Shown: positions 1-8,567 of the stretch, one piece after another
How the letters are laid out: the number at the start of each line of letters is the position of its first letter
Position numbering within the stretch: the first letter of the stretch is position 1
Origin: Bacteroidales bacterium
Lineage (GTDB): Bacteria; Bacteroidota; Bacteroidia; Bacteroidales; UBA932
Assembly (NCBI GenBank): GCA_016293535.1
Contig: JAEDEB010000008.1
Location: 1 to 49,533 of the forward strand
Direction: 5' to 3'
DNA: 49,533 nucleotides
Notes under the pieces: model-generated
Told to the model about the DNA's origin: nothing
The model's database searches: none
The model's input: the letters and a program-made list of their open reading frames with translations, nothing else
Translations under genes and position numbers: made by a program

Positions 1-154
1 TCTCGCCTACCATGTCAATGGCATCGTAAAAAATTGAATACGCGATACTCTTCTTGCCCTGGAGCATAAGATTGTTCACGAAACGGGTTACGTTCACATC
101 GTGAAACTTAGGGTCAGGAAGTAGAATCCTCTTCTTAGGCTTCGTTTTTCTCAT
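1..154 (-). CDS. rpsG: 30S ribosomal protein S7, N-terminal part (runs off window)
   Basis: Small-subunit protein that binds the 3' major domain of 16S rRNA and nucleates head assembly. The minus strand from an ATG at 154-152 reads MRKTKPKKRILLPDP, then KFHDVNVTRFVNNLMLQGKK, which is the conserved start of bacterial S7; 51 residues are visible before the window edge. It lies 36 bp downstream of rpsL in the same direction, the standard str operon order (rpsL-rpsG-fusA), so fusA probably follows outside the window. The gap between rpsL and rpsG is A/T-rich without a clear Shine-Dalgarno, as is normal for Bacteroidota. Confidence 0.95.
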   Translation of the reverse strand, partial: MRKTKPKKRILLPDPKFHDVNVTRFVNNLMLQGKKSIAYSIFYDAIDMVGE

Positions 155-190
155 TGTAGTGAAAAATTAAATTGTGAAAAAGGTGAAAAA

Positions 191-574
191 TTACTTCTTA
201 GATTTCTTTGGCCTCTTGGCTCCGTAGAGTGAACGGGACTGCTTCCTTCCCTCTACGCCAGCTGTATCCAAAGCTCCTCTAAGGATGTGGTAACGCACAC
301 CTGGAAGGTCCTTCACACGGCCTCCGCGAACGAGCACGATGGAGTGCTCCTGGAGGTTGTGACCCTCTCCCGGGATGTACGCATTGACCTCTTTGGAGTT
401 GGTAAGACGTACACGTGCAACCTTACGCATCGCTGAGTTAGGTTTCTTAGGTGTGGTTGTGTACACACGCACGCAAACGCCCCTCCTCTGAGGACAAGCA
501 TCAAGGGCGCGGGACTTGCTTTTCATTTCAATGACCTCGCGACCTTTGCGGACTAATTGTTGAATAGTTGGCAT
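191..574 (-). CDS. rpsL: 30S ribosomal protein S12
   Basis: Decoding-centre protein of the small ribosomal subunit. The 127-residue product has the family's full length. The loop TTPKKPNSAMRKVARVRL (about residues 40-57) and the second loop RGGRVKDLPGVRYH (about 83-96) are intact. Lys43 and Lys88, the positions whose substitution gives streptomycin resistance in other bacteria, are wild type, and Asp89, the residue methylthiolated by RimO in some species, is present. It is the first gene of the str operon and is followed by rpsG. A promoter with Bacteroidetes-like elements lies about 50 bp upstream. Confidence 0.98.
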   Translation of the reverse strand: MPTIQQLVRKGREVIEMKSKSRALDACPQRRGVCVRVYTTTPKKPNSAMRKVARVRLTNSKEVNAYIPGEGHNLQEHSIVLVRGGRVKDLPGVRYHILRGALDTAGVEGRKQSRSLYGAKRPKKSKK

Positions 575-625
575 AAATGATTGTAAATCTTTAATTTATG
601 TTTCATTCCCCTATTTTGGGGGCTG

Positions 626-655
626 CAAATATACAAATATTTTTCGAAATGCCAA
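626..655 (-). promoter_or_regulatory. Probable promoter of rpsL-rpsG
   Basis: On the minus strand a perfect -7 element TATATTTG (TAnnTTTG consensus, 633-626) is preceded, after a 19-nt spacer, by TTG at 655-653, matching the Bacteroidetes -33/-7 layout. It predicts a leader of about 45 nt for rpsL. Confidence 0.6.
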
Positions 656-688
656 TCAGAAGGGGTTAAAAACACATTCCATTATAGT

Positions 689-696
689 TATATTTG
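689..696 (+). promoter_or_regulatory. -7 element for the MGMT-like gene
   Basis: TATATTTG matches TAnnTTTG exactly and lies 28 bp before the ATG at 725. The upstream -33 region (TTAAA at about 666) is weak. The region 575-724 therefore carries divergent promoters for rpsL and this gene. Confidence 0.5.
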
Positions 697-724
697 TCCT
701 GATAATTTTGACTGCCACCAGCTT

Positions 725-1369
725 ATGAGCAACACTACGACTGAGGACTTCACATGGATCATTACAAGGGTTGACGGAAAGATATCTTCCGTGTCCCTCG
801 ACTACACGGGGCTGCTTAAGATAGCCTCCATCCTTTCCGGCTTGAAACCGGGCCTCTCAAAGACAAAGCAGAAGAGGGCAGCCGCAAAGATGGTATCTGC
901 GGCCGGGTGCGTAACGACGGAGAAAATGGGCACGGATGCCCTTATGGAACTTGGAAGGAATCTCGAGTGGGAAGATTTAAGACTCTTCGGAACGGAATTC
1001 CAGCTAAAGGTCTGGAAAGAGCTCTTCCTGCTCAATCACGAAGGAGCGGGGCCGAAGCTTCTGAGCTATTCGGATTTTGCGACCATCTGCAACAACAGGC
1101 CCGGAATACGAGCAGTGGCCCACGCCGTCGGTCTCAATCCTCTTCCTGTGATACTCCCCTGCCACCGCATAATCCCAAAAGAGTCCATCGACCGCATCAC
1201 GGAAATCGAAGGCGCTGCGAAAAAGACCATATTCGGCGGTGCCGACATCTGGCTTTTCGACACTATCGACTTCGGTGAATATGCACTCGGAACCGCTGTC
1301 AAGAGGTTCATACTCGGAAAGGAATTCTCCTACGGCCTGCCCGGAGCCGAAAAGAACGGTGCCGAATAA
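725..1369 (+). CDS. Atypical methylated-DNA--protein-cysteine methyltransferase-like protein (Ogt/MGMT family)
   Basis: Members of this family remove alkyl groups from O6-alkylguanine in DNA by suicidal transfer to a cysteine. The C-terminal half carries the diagnostic pieces: FQLKVWKEL (about 92-100), SYSDFATICNNRPGIRAVAHAVGLNPLP in which Arg129 matches the nucleotide-flipping arginine of the recognition helix, and the active-site PCHR at 145-148 (Cys146). Between PCHR and the closing GEYALGTAVKRFILGKEF there are roughly 25 more residues than in E. coli Ogt. The N-terminal 85 residues look unlike the usual MGMT N-domain. It stands alone between rpsL and tolC and is convergent with the latter. 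Family assignment is firm; whether it repairs alkyl damage or is an alkyltransferase-like variant is uncertain, although the reactive Cys argues for activity. Confidence 0.8.
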   Translation: MSNTTTEDFTWIITRVDGKISSVSLDYTGLLKIASILSGLKPGLSKTKQKRAAAKMVSAAGCVTTEKMGTDALMELGRNLEWEDLRLFGTEFQLKVWKELFLLNHEGAGPKLLSYSDFATICNNRPGIRAVAHAVGLNPLPVILPCHRIIPKESIDRITEIEGAAKKTIFGGADIWLFDTIDFGEYALGTAVKRFILGKEFSYGLPGAEKNGAE

Positions 1370-1394
1370 GCCCGGCAAGGCGAAACTCCGCACA

Positions 1395-2795
1395 TCAGCG
1401 GACGGCCAGTAGATAGGAATTGAGGGCCTTGCGGTAGGCGATGCGGCTGTCTGTAAGGGCGTCCTCGCACTGACGCAATGAATTCTGGGTCTGCAGGAGT
1501 TCCGAAAGGGTCGACATCCCCGCTCCGAAGGAGGCTTTCTGATGGTCATAAACGGTACGGGCACATTCCACCGCTTCCTCCGCAATAGCTATCTGCTCCC
1601 AAGACGTGTTGAGCTCCAGCCACATCTGGCGGGCCTTGAGCACAAGCTGGGCATCTAAATAAGCCTTCTCGTTCTCCGCCTTCATTATCTCATACTCGCA
1701 TCGTCGTATTTTTTTCGAAGCCTTGCCCCAGTCCGTCAGCGGAATCTTCACGACAGCATACAGGGCTCCGTTCGATCTTCCGTTCCCGAGAGTCTTTCCG
1801 TATCCGTACATCGCACCCAGTCCCACTGTCGGCAGGGCCTCTCCCACTGCCATCTTCTTCTCGAGAGCCTTCGCCCTTCCCCTGAGTTCCAGCAGACGGC
1901 TTTCCTCCATATTCGAGGCAAGAGACTCCTCTTCCATATAATAGTTGTCAGGAGAAAGGAAATCCCCGAGGGAATCGGCCATCTCTATGTCGTCTATGAA
2001 GGGACGGGCGGAATCGGCTGCAGCGGAAACCGAAGCGTAGGGAAAGGAAACAAGGTTGAGAAGGTCCATCTTCGCAAGCCTCAGACCACCCCGGAGTTTG
2101 CTTTCGGCGGATTTCAGTTCAGAGGACTTCATCCTGACCTGCAGCAAGTCCGCCTCCGTCATAAGTCCGGCAGAGCAGGCGGAGAGCACGTCCTTCTCAA
2201 GGGAATCCAGCAGTTCCCTGGCACCTGCCAGTGTAAGGCGCTTTTCCTGCAGAGAAACCACTTGCCAGTATTTCTCCTCTATCTCCATGTCGGAATCCCT
2301 TTCGGCAATTTCCTTCTGCAGGGTGGCAGCCTCGACGCCGAGAGCCGCCAGCCTGTTGCCCGTGACTATCCTTCCTCCCGCAAAGACGGGTTGGGTGAGG
2401 GACAGTGATGCGGAATATCCGTATTCAAGTGCCCTGTATCTGGATGGCAAGCCATTCTGCTGCGAGAACTCATCCCAATAATTGCTGATGTTCCAGGCGG
2501 CTTCGCTCTTGCCTATGATATCAGTAAGCCCGATGTCTATGAAAGGATTGAGGGCGTGGAAGGCCATTGCCGTTGCCGAAACGCTCGGAAAATACTCCGC
2601 GAGAGCCTCCTGCTTGCGTGCCTGTGCGGCAAGGACGTCCAACCCGGCATTGCGTATCCTGTAGTCGTTGTCGGAGCACAGTTCCTTGCACTCCTCCAGG
2701 GTGAGCAGATGACGCTGGGCCGCCGCCTTGGGGGCTGCAAGCACAGATACGGCCAGCAATGCGGCCCCGAAGATTATATGATGTCTCATTCTCAT
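1395..2795 (-). CDS. TolC-family outer membrane efflux channel
   Basis: Outer-membrane exit duct of a tripartite efflux pump. The start used is the ATG at 2795, which overlaps the TGA of the RND gene as ATGA; the product is then 466 residues with an N-terminal signal peptide (MRMRHHIIFGAALLAVSVLA, cleavage after AAAQ). The mature part opens with LTLEECKELC, typical of the family, and shows two rounds of alternating long helices and strand segments (for example SLTQPVFAGGR near 145-155 and VKIPLTDWGKASKKIRR near 360). Reading could extend upstream to 2909, but that would overlap the RND gene and remove the signal peptide from the N-terminus. It is the last gene of the four-gene efflux operon. 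Confidence 0.9.
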   Translation of the reverse strand: MRMRHHIIFGAALLAVSVLAAPKAAAQRHLLTLEECKELCSDNDYRIRNAGLDVLAAQARKQEALAEYFPSVSATAMAFHALNPFIDIGLTDIIGKSEAAWNISNYWDEFSQQNGLPSRYRALEYGYSASLSLTQPVFAGGRIVTGNRLAALGVEAATLQKEIAERDSDMEIEEKYWQVVSLQEKRLTLAGARELLDSLEKDVLSACSAGLMTEADLLQVRMKSSELKSAESKLRGGLRLAKMDLLNLVSFPYASVSAAADSARPFIDDIEMADSLGDFLSPDNYYMEEESLASNMEESRLLELRGRAKALEKKMAVGEALPTVGLGAMYGYGKTLGNGRSNGALYAVVKIPLTDWGKASKKIRRCEYEIMKAENEKAYLDAQLVLKARQMWLELNTSWEQIAIAEEAVECARTVYDHQKASFGAGMSTLSELLQTQNSLRQCEDALTDSRIAYRKALNSYLLAVR

Positions 2796-5700
2796 TTTTT
2801 CTTGTCTGCGTGCCTGAACAACTGCCAGTATGAAACCGGCATTATGAATACGATGAGGAAAATGGAAAGCATGGTTCCGAAACAGATGACTATGCCCATA
2901 GGCATCCACAACAGGTCCCCGCTGACTATCATAGGAAGGACTCCCAGAGCAGTCGTACAGGATGTAAGGAAGATAGGACGCATCCTCCGCTTTCCCGCCT
3001 CCATTGCCGCCGTCTTCACGTCCTTTCCCGCCTTGAAGCGCTCATCCTCCGCATACTCGAACATCAGGATTCCGTTTCTCACTATGATTCCGACGAGGCT
3101 CACAAGTCCGAGTACCGCGGTAATGGTGAAGTCCATCCCGAAAGCCCAGAGTCCGAAGAATGCTCCGAACAGGCACAACATGCTCATTGAGAGCGTGAGC
3201 ACCGCAAGGGATGCCTTCTTGAAATGGAAAAGAAGGAAGACGAAGAGCACCAGCACCGCCGCGATGAAGGACCATGCGATTTCAGGGAAAACCTGTTCAT
3301 TGGCGGAAGAGAGCCCGCCGTAATGGACCTCGATATCCTCGCCCATTGACGGAAGCAAATCCTTTTCCACAAAACTCCTGATCTTCTTCATCGAGGCCGG
3401 CTGACTCCGGCCCATTCTCATGTCTGCATATACGCTGACAGACTCGCGCCCTCCGTAATGGTCAAGCTCTGCGAGGGCCCAGTCGGGATTTACGCATGCG
3501 ACCTGGCGCAGAGGCACGGATATGCCCGGAACCGAGGTCGGCACCATCTGGTTCCCTATGGTTTCGTATTTCATGGATCCGTCGATCCCGGCACTGTAGA
3601 GATTGACCGGTATCTGGCGGCCGTCCTCCCAGAGGCTTGAAATGGTCTGGCCGTTGAAGGTCCCCGCCAGGGAGAGGGCGAGCCCGGATTTGTTGACACC
3701 GAGCCGGCTTGCTTCGTCCGGATCGAGAACTATGTCCACGGAGCTGTGGAAATCGTCGCAATTGCTATGCACCCATTTCAGTTCATCGTCCAGTCCGTAC
3801 ATATATCGCTTGAGACGGTCGGCAGCGAGAACGAGAGAGTCGCGGCTATCCCCGGTGAAGGTGACGACCACTGCGGCCTCGGCACCGTTGTAGTCCATCT
3901 GCTTGTAGCGTATGCAGCACTGCGGGAAAATGTGTTCATACCGGGATTCGTATTCGCGCAGAAGCTCCTCCGTAGCCTTGTTGGAGACTGTGTTGACGAG
4001 CATCTGGGCAAGTCCCGGAGACGGAAGCTTAGGCGCGTAGGTGGCGGTGAAACGGGGCGCGCTCGTGCCTATGAACGAGGTGACTGACGTAACCCTGCCG
4101 TCGGAGAGGAGCATATTCTGGAGCGAGTCCACATATTCCTTCGTCCTTTCCGTCCCCTGGCCCGATTCGACCTCGAGCTCAACTACGAAAAAGTCCCTGG
4201 CTGCATTCGGCATCATCTGGATGTTGGTACGGCTGAACATCAGCAAGCCTATGGCGATGGCTGCCGCCCCCGCTGCAAGGGTCAGGTACGGATGGCGGAA
4301 ACAAGCGGCCTGAACCTTCTCGTATACCCTCTGGATTAAGGCGAAGAACCTGTCCTGAACCCTTGCGATGAAGCCCTTCTTCTGTTCTCCCGAAGCCGGA
4401 ACAATCCATTTTATCTCCATTGAAGGCACCACGCTGACGGCAAAGAACAGGGACATCATCAGGGCTATGGTGATGACAATGGGGAACAGTTTCACGAAAT
4501 CGCCGAGATACCCGGTGATTATCAGGGTCATGGGATAGAACATCGCGCAGATGGCGGCCGTGGCTATGAAGGTCGGCATAAAGAGCTCCTTCGCGCTTGC
4601 ACATGCCGCGTCTACAGGGGACAAGCCGCGTCCGATCTTGTCCATATATCCGTCTATCGTGATGATGGAATCGTCCACTATCATTCCCAAAGAGACGATG
4701 AGGGCGGCAAGAGTGACCGTGTTGAGGTCTATCTTGAAAAAGAACATGAACGCGAGGGCCACCGCCGTGCACACCGGAACGCCGGAACCGGCTATGAGCG
4801 CCGAGCGGATGGGGAAGAGGAGCACCATCACGAGCATCACCACGAGCATCGATATGAGCAGGTCCCTCAGGAAGGAATATACCGAGCGCTCCACCACTTT
4901 CGGCTGGTCGGTGACCCTGGTGAGGCTCACGCTGTCCGGAAGTCCTTTCTCAAATTCCCCAAGCACCTTGCCGACCTCGTCCCCGAAGGCCACGATATTG
5001 TTGTCAGGTCTCATCTCCACGGAAAGGATCAGACAGCTGTGTCCGTTGAAGGAAACGAACTGCTCAGGGGCTTTGTAGCGTCTCTCTATCGTGGCTATAT
5101 CCTTGAGTCTCACTATATTGCCCGAAGGGTCCGACCATACTGTCTTTTCCGCGATCTCTCGTTCGCTCCCCAGTCCGCTGCGTATGTGTATGGGAGCAGA
5201 GGCATAATCCGTGGAAAAGGTTCCCGCAGGTATCGAGAGCGTTGCCGTCTGATAGCCAAGGAGTATTGTGGCTGGGTCTATTCCATAAGAGGAAATCTTC
5301 TCTCTGTCCAGCGTGACTGCTATCTCCTCCTCCTGGCTGCCCACGACAGAAACCCTTGCAAGTTCCGGGATTCTTCGAAGCTTCACGCAAAGCTCGTCCG
5401 CATACTCCTCAAGTTCGGTGTATCCCTTGTCCGATGACTCAAGCGCTATGAGCAGCGAACTGACTGAACTGAAATCGTCCATGACGGCAACGGCAAGAAC
5501 CCCTGCCGGAAGTGTCAGTTTCCTGGTCTTAAGCCCCAGTTTTATTTTGGACCAGACCTCATCCTTCTTCGACTGCTTGCAGTTAAGGCCTACGTAGATG
5601 TAACATATACCGTCCTTGGAAACGGACTTGGTCACAGCGCGGTTTACCTCCCTGTACGAAAACAGGGTCTCCTCCAGCGGTCTTGCAAGCTGCTGCTCCA

Positions 5701-5902
5701 CCTCAGCCGCTGTTGCTCCGGGATAGATTCCCGCAACGAGCCCCTCCTTGATCTGGAAAGTGGGGAACTCGTCCTTGTTCATATATTTCAGACCGGCGAT
5801 TCCCGCTGCAGCGAGCGCGAATACTATGAGATAGACTATCTTCTTCTCGGATACCGCCCAACGGACCCATGCACCTATGCCGGAAAATCTCTTGATTGCC
5901 AT
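2792..5902 (-). CDS. RND-family efflux transporter, inner membrane subunit (AcrB/MdtB type)
   Basis: Proton-driven trimeric pump of the hydrophobe/amphiphile efflux class. At 1036 residues it has the normal length and layout: TM1 near residues 22-38, a porter domain, a TM2-TM6 block starting near 340, a second periplasmic domain, and a final TM block. The proton-relay pair in TM4 is Asp410-Asp411 in SLGMIVDDSIITIDGYMDK. The usual VEN following this motif is replaced by TID, so it belongs to a divergent branch. It sits 15 bp after the membrane fusion gene and overlaps tolC by 4 bp, indicating translational coupling. The substrate cannot be read from the sequence. Confidence 0.92.
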   Translation of the reverse strand: MAIKRFSGIGAWVRWAVSEKKIVYLIVFALAAAGIAGLKYMNKDEFPTFQIKEGLVAGIYPGATAAEVEQQLARPLEETLFSYREVNRAVTKSVSKDGICYIYVGLNCKQSKKDEVWSKIKLGLKTRKLTLPAGVLAVAVMDDFSSVSSLLIALESSDKGYTELEEYADELCVKLRRIPELARVSVVGSQEEEIAVTLDREKISSYGIDPATILLGYQTATLSIPAGTFSTDYASAPIHIRSGLGSEREIAEKTVWSDPSGNIVRLKDIATIERRYKAPEQFVSFNGHSCLILSVEMRPDNNIVAFGDEVGKVLGEFEKGLPDSVSLTRVTDQPKVVERSVYSFLRDLLISMLVVMLVMVLLFPIRSALIAGSGVPVCTAVALAFMFFFKIDLNTVTLAALIVSLGMIVDDSIITIDGYMDKIGRGLSPVDAACASAKELFMPTFIATAAICAMFYPMTLIITGYLGDFVKLFPIVITIALMMSLFFAVSVVPSMEIKWIVPASGEQKKGFIARVQDRFFALIQRVYEKVQAACFRHPYLTLAAGAAAIAIGLLMFSRTNIQMMPNAARDFFVVELEVESGQGTERTKEYVDSLQNMLLSDGRVTSVTSFIGTSAPRFTATYAPKLPSPGLAQMLVNTVSNKATEELLREYESRYEHIFPQCCIRYKQMDYNGAEAAVVVTFTGDSRDSLVLAADRLKRYMYGLDDELKWVHSNCDDFHSSVDIVLDPDEASRLGVNKSGLALSLAGTFNGQTISSLWEDGRQIPVNLYSAGIDGSMKYETIGNQMVPTSVPGISVPLRQVACVNPDWALAELDHYGGRESVSVYADMRMGRSQPASMKKIRSFVEKDLLPSMGEDIEVHYGGLSSANEQVFPEIAWSFIAAVLVLFVFLLFHFKKASLAVLTLSMSMLCLFGAFFGLWAFGMDFTITAVLGLVSLVGIIVRNGILMFEYAEDERFKAGKDVKTAAMEAGKRRMRPIFLTSCTTALGVLPMIVSGDLLWMPMGIVICFGTMLSIFLIVFIMPVSYWQLFRHADKKK

Positions 5903-5917
5903 ATCTTCAAGGAAGAA

Positions 5918-6979
5918 CTATTCCGACTTCTGTTCCACTGCGGTAACCTTCATGCCCGTGGATATCTTCCTCACGCCCTCGATTACCACGAAATCCCCCG
6001 GTTCCAGACCTTCGGAAACGACGATGCCGTTCCCCTCGTAGCCCCCTACCCCAATATTCCTCCGGAATACGGTTCCATCATTCACCGTCCATACGTAACG
6101 GCCGTCGGAACCGGTCATCACTGCCGAGGCCGGAACCACGACCGAAGCTTCATCCGATGGTGCGGAGATGGACACCTTGCAGACCATTCCGGGCACAAGT
6201 TCATCGGACGGACGGGACAGAACAAGGGTGCAGTCATAACTGTGCGAGAGGCGGGATGGGACGGCGGCCCTGTTGGTCAATCGCGCGTCGAAGTACCGGT
6301 CAAGAGCCGGGACATAAACCTTTGCCGATGTTCCGACCCGTACCTTCACAACTTCCTTTTCCGGAAGCGGGAAATGGATTTCCAAGGATTTGGTGTCGAT
6401 TATCCTGAACATCGGAGCCCCAAGGGTCAATTCCGAACCGGCAACCACATTCACATCCGAGACAACTCCGGCCATAGGGGCCTTCACCCGGCAATCCTCA
6501 ACGGCGGCCGATGCGGCCTCGACTGCAGCTTCAGCCTTGCTGAGATTCGTCTGCATCTCTATCATCCTGATCTCAGGGACGCTTCCGCTACCGTACACTT
6601 TTTCAAGCCTCTCCATGGCGTCGGTGGCCTGATCATAACTTGCCCTGGCCATCTTCAAAGAACTGTTCAGAGCCCGGGACTCGATTTCCGCGAGAAGCTG
6701 GCCATGCGAAACGGCCTGACCCTCATGCACCTTCAGAGACACAAGGGAACCCGAAGCGGGAGCTGTCAGCATAACGGTCCTCGAAGCCTCGACGCGCCCC
6801 ACATAAGCGCAGGTTCCCTCTGCTTCGGACGTCCCGACGGAAAGCACCTTCACCACCACCTTCTCCCTTGTGGCCTCCGCCTTGCCCCGCAGGCCCCTTA
6901 GCTTATCGCACGATGAAACAAAAAGGGGCACAGCGGCCAGAACTGCAAGGACAGCTGTCTTCATTACCGATTTTCCCAT
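5918..6979 (-). CDS. Periplasmic membrane fusion (adaptor) lipoprotein of the RND pump
   Basis: Connects the RND pump to the TolC channel. The 353-residue product begins with a lipoprotein signal ending in VSSC (Cys24 would be acylated). It then shows the lipoyl/barrel halves: VMLTAPASGSLVSLKVHEGQ (about 70-88) and VKAPMAGVVSDVNVVAGSEL (about 167-187), separated by a helical hairpin of about 60 residues. The C-terminal membrane-proximal part contains VVVPASAV and a closing beta domain. It is 15 bp downstream of the operon's first gene and 15 bp upstream of the pump gene. An inner ATG at 6964 is an alternative start that also keeps a signal peptide. Confidence 0.92.
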   Translation of the reverse strand: MGKSVMKTAVLAVLAAVPLFVSSCDKLRGLRGKAEATREKVVVKVLSVGTSEAEGTCAYVGRVEASRTVMLTAPASGSLVSLKVHEGQAVSHGQLLAEIESRALNSSLKMARASYDQATDAMERLEKVYGSGSVPEIRMIEMQTNLSKAEAAVEAASAAVEDCRVKAPMAGVVSDVNVVAGSELTLGAPMFRIIDTKSLEIHFPLPEKEVVKVRVGTSAKVYVPALDRYFDARLTNRAAVPSRLSHSYDCTLVLSRPSDELVPGMVCKVSISAPSDEASVVVPASAVMTGSDGRYVWTVNDGTVFRRNIGVGGYEGNGIVVSEGLEPGDFVVIEGVRKISTGMKVTAVEQKSE

Positions 6980-6994
6980 AGTAAAGACTTTTCT

Positions 6995-7621
6995 CTATTC
7001 GTTCTTCCTTGCCCTGCACAGGATATCGCTGTCCACTATGTGATACAGTATGTCATCCAAGATGAAATCTCCGCCATACTCAAGCGAAAAGAGCACTATA
7101 TCCTCATAGCGCTCCGCGGAACCGCTGATTTCAAAATCTCCGCTGACATTGCCGGACGAGGATATTCCCGTATGCCCAATAATGGACTGGGTTCCGCTGA
7201 CAAGCTTCATGTGTCTACGGTACGGTGTCAATGTCAGGATTCGGCCCTCAGCGAAAGCCCGGAATGCGGCAACTCCTCCGCCGGTGACGTTCATCGTCAC
7301 CATCACTTCTCCGTTTTCCCGGTCCAATTCCGCTATGTTCATCTGGCCCGCCTCGACATTGATAGCGAAGGTCAATGTATCATCGTGCACAGTGATAACT
7401 GTGTCAGTCCTGATTTCTGTTTGGAGCTCGTCGTCACCCGGAACTGTCACGAGCACGAAACTCGTGTCGTTCTGGAATGCCTCGTCCCTGACTACTGATA
7501 TCGTTCCTGAAGTCTTGAACGAATAATCTCCTCTGAAAAGCCGGAAACCTTCCCTGCTACATGCGCATAAGGAAGAAATGACCGCTGCTGCGGTCATGGT
7601 TTTTATGAAAATGCGTCTCAT
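6995..7621 (-). CDS. Uncharacterised lipoprotein, first gene of the efflux operon
   Basis: I do not recognise this family. The 208-residue product has a lipoprotein signal peptide (MRRIFIKTMTAAAVISSLCAC; the lipobox is LCAC, with Cys21 as the acylated residue). The rest is rich in alternating hydrophobic and polar residues and suggests beta-sheet structure, with a Gly/Ser-rich stretch near 145-165 and no Cys-pair or enzyme motif. It is separated by only 15 bp from the fusion-protein gene and has its own promoter-like element upstream, so it probably heads the transcript of the pump genes. An accessory or sensor role for the pump is an inference from position only. Confidence 0.75.
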   Translation of the reverse strand: MRRIFIKTMTAAAVISSLCACSREGFRLFRGDYSFKTSGTISVVRDEAFQNDTSFVLVTVPGDDELQTEIRTDTVITVHDDTLTFAINVEAGQMNIAELDRENGEVMVTMNVTGGGVAAFRAFAEGRILTLTPYRRHMKLVSGTQSIIGHTGISSSGNVSGDFEISGSAERYEDIVLFSLEYGGDFILDDILYHIVDSDILCRARKNE

Positions 7622-7650
7622 GTCTACTGTTTCTGCTTCTTTATGAACCG

Positions 7651-7667
7651 CAAAAATAATACCTTTG
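7651..7667. promoter_or_regulatory. Back-to-back -7 elements between the efflux operon and the GDPD gene
   Basis: Minus strand: TATTTTTG (7658-7651), 30 bp before the ATG of the efflux operon's first gene. Plus strand: TACCTTTG (7660-7667), 84 bp before the GDPD gene's ATG. Both match TAnnTTTG exactly and are only 1 bp apart, so polymerase binding to one would block the other. The -33 boxes are weak on both sides. Confidence 0.5.
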
Positions 7668-7750
7668 TTTTCTTGTGATACTTGCGTAAATCTTTTTGTA
7701 GCGCAAGTGTACGACCACCAAAAGCAGATGGATCAATACGCAATATTGTT

Positions 7751-8551
7751 ATGAAAACTCTCAATCTCATTGCTGCCGCTGCGGCAGCGCTCCTGCTCTC
7801 ATCCTGCTCGGGTAATCCGGGCGTTACGGTAGTGGCACATCGCGGATTCTGGAACTGTGATGAAGCCGGATATGCACGCAACTCCGTTGCAGCCCTTCGC
7901 TGCGCCTGCGAAGCCGGTTTCCGCGCAAGCGAATTCGATGTCCATATCAGTTCTGACAGCATTCTCGTTGTCCATCACGACGGAATCATCGATGGAAAGA
8001 GAATCGAGGAGTATCCTCTGTCTGAATTCTCGGAGCACCGCCTCGAAAACGGAGAACCGCTTCCTACCCTCGAGGACTACTTCAGGACAGCAGTGGCTTA
8101 TCCCCATACCGCGCTGGTGCTCGAGCTCAAGGAACATTCCACCCCGGAACTTGAGAAACTCGCAGTGGAAAAGAGTATCGAACTGCTCAAGGAATACGGC
8201 CTCTTCTCTCCTGACAGGGTCCTCTTCATTTCCTTCAGCATCTACGCCTGCGAGCAGTACGCCAAAGCGGCTCCCGGATTCACGGTACAGTATCTGGAAC
8301 ACGACTACAGCATAGCGGAACTTGCCGAGCGCGGAATCAATGGAGTGGACACCGAATACGGATGGGTACTGGAACATCCTGAATGGATTGAACAGGCAAA
8401 GGCTGCAGGATTCAGCACCAACGTATGGACGGTGGACGATATGGATGCTGCCCGCCGCCTTATTGATCTCGGAGTCGAGCAGATAACCACAAACAAGCCT
8501 GACCAGCTCAGGGAACTCCTTAAAGAGCTAGGCATCAGGGAGTCCCGGTAA
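7751..8551 (+). CDS. Glycerophosphodiester phosphodiesterase family lipoprotein
   Basis: GDPD enzymes hydrolyse glycerophosphodiesters to glycerol-3-phosphate and an alcohol. From the ATG at 7751 the 266-residue product begins with a lipoprotein signal ending in LLSSC (Cys19). The mature domain shows VVAHRGFW, the first catalytic His with its HRG, then EFDVHISSDSILVVHHDG, giving the metal-binding Glu and Asp and the second His, then VLELKEH near residue 122, and NVWTVDD near 224 at the barrel end. An upstream in-frame start at 7682 would bury the signal peptide and is rejected. It is a single gene, convergent with aspS. Localisation would be periplasmic or outer-membrane anchored. Confidence 0.9.
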   Translation: MKTLNLIAAAAAALLLSSCSGNPGVTVVAHRGFWNCDEAGYARNSVAALRCACEAGFRASEFDVHISSDSILVVHHDGIIDGKRIEEYPLSEFSEHRLENGEPLPTLEDYFRTAVAYPHTALVLELKEHSTPELEKLAVEKSIELLKEYGLFSPDRVLFISFSIYACEQYAKAAPGFTVQYLEHDYSIAELAERGINGVDTEYGWVLEHPEWIEQAKAAGFSTNVWTVDDMDAARRLIDLGVEQITTNKPDQLRELLKELGIRESR

Positions 8552-8567
8552 GCAGGACCCTGACAAG

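Noticed and set aside
361..420. CACGTG-containing site in rpsL as a third parS
   Set aside because: TACACGTGCAAC has four mismatches to the parS consensus and encodes conserved S12 residues.
2796..2909. Longer tolC reading frame starting at 2909
   Set aside because: It overlaps the RND gene by over 100 bp and would place 38 residues in front of a clear signal peptide, while ATG 2795 gives a classic ATGA overlap.
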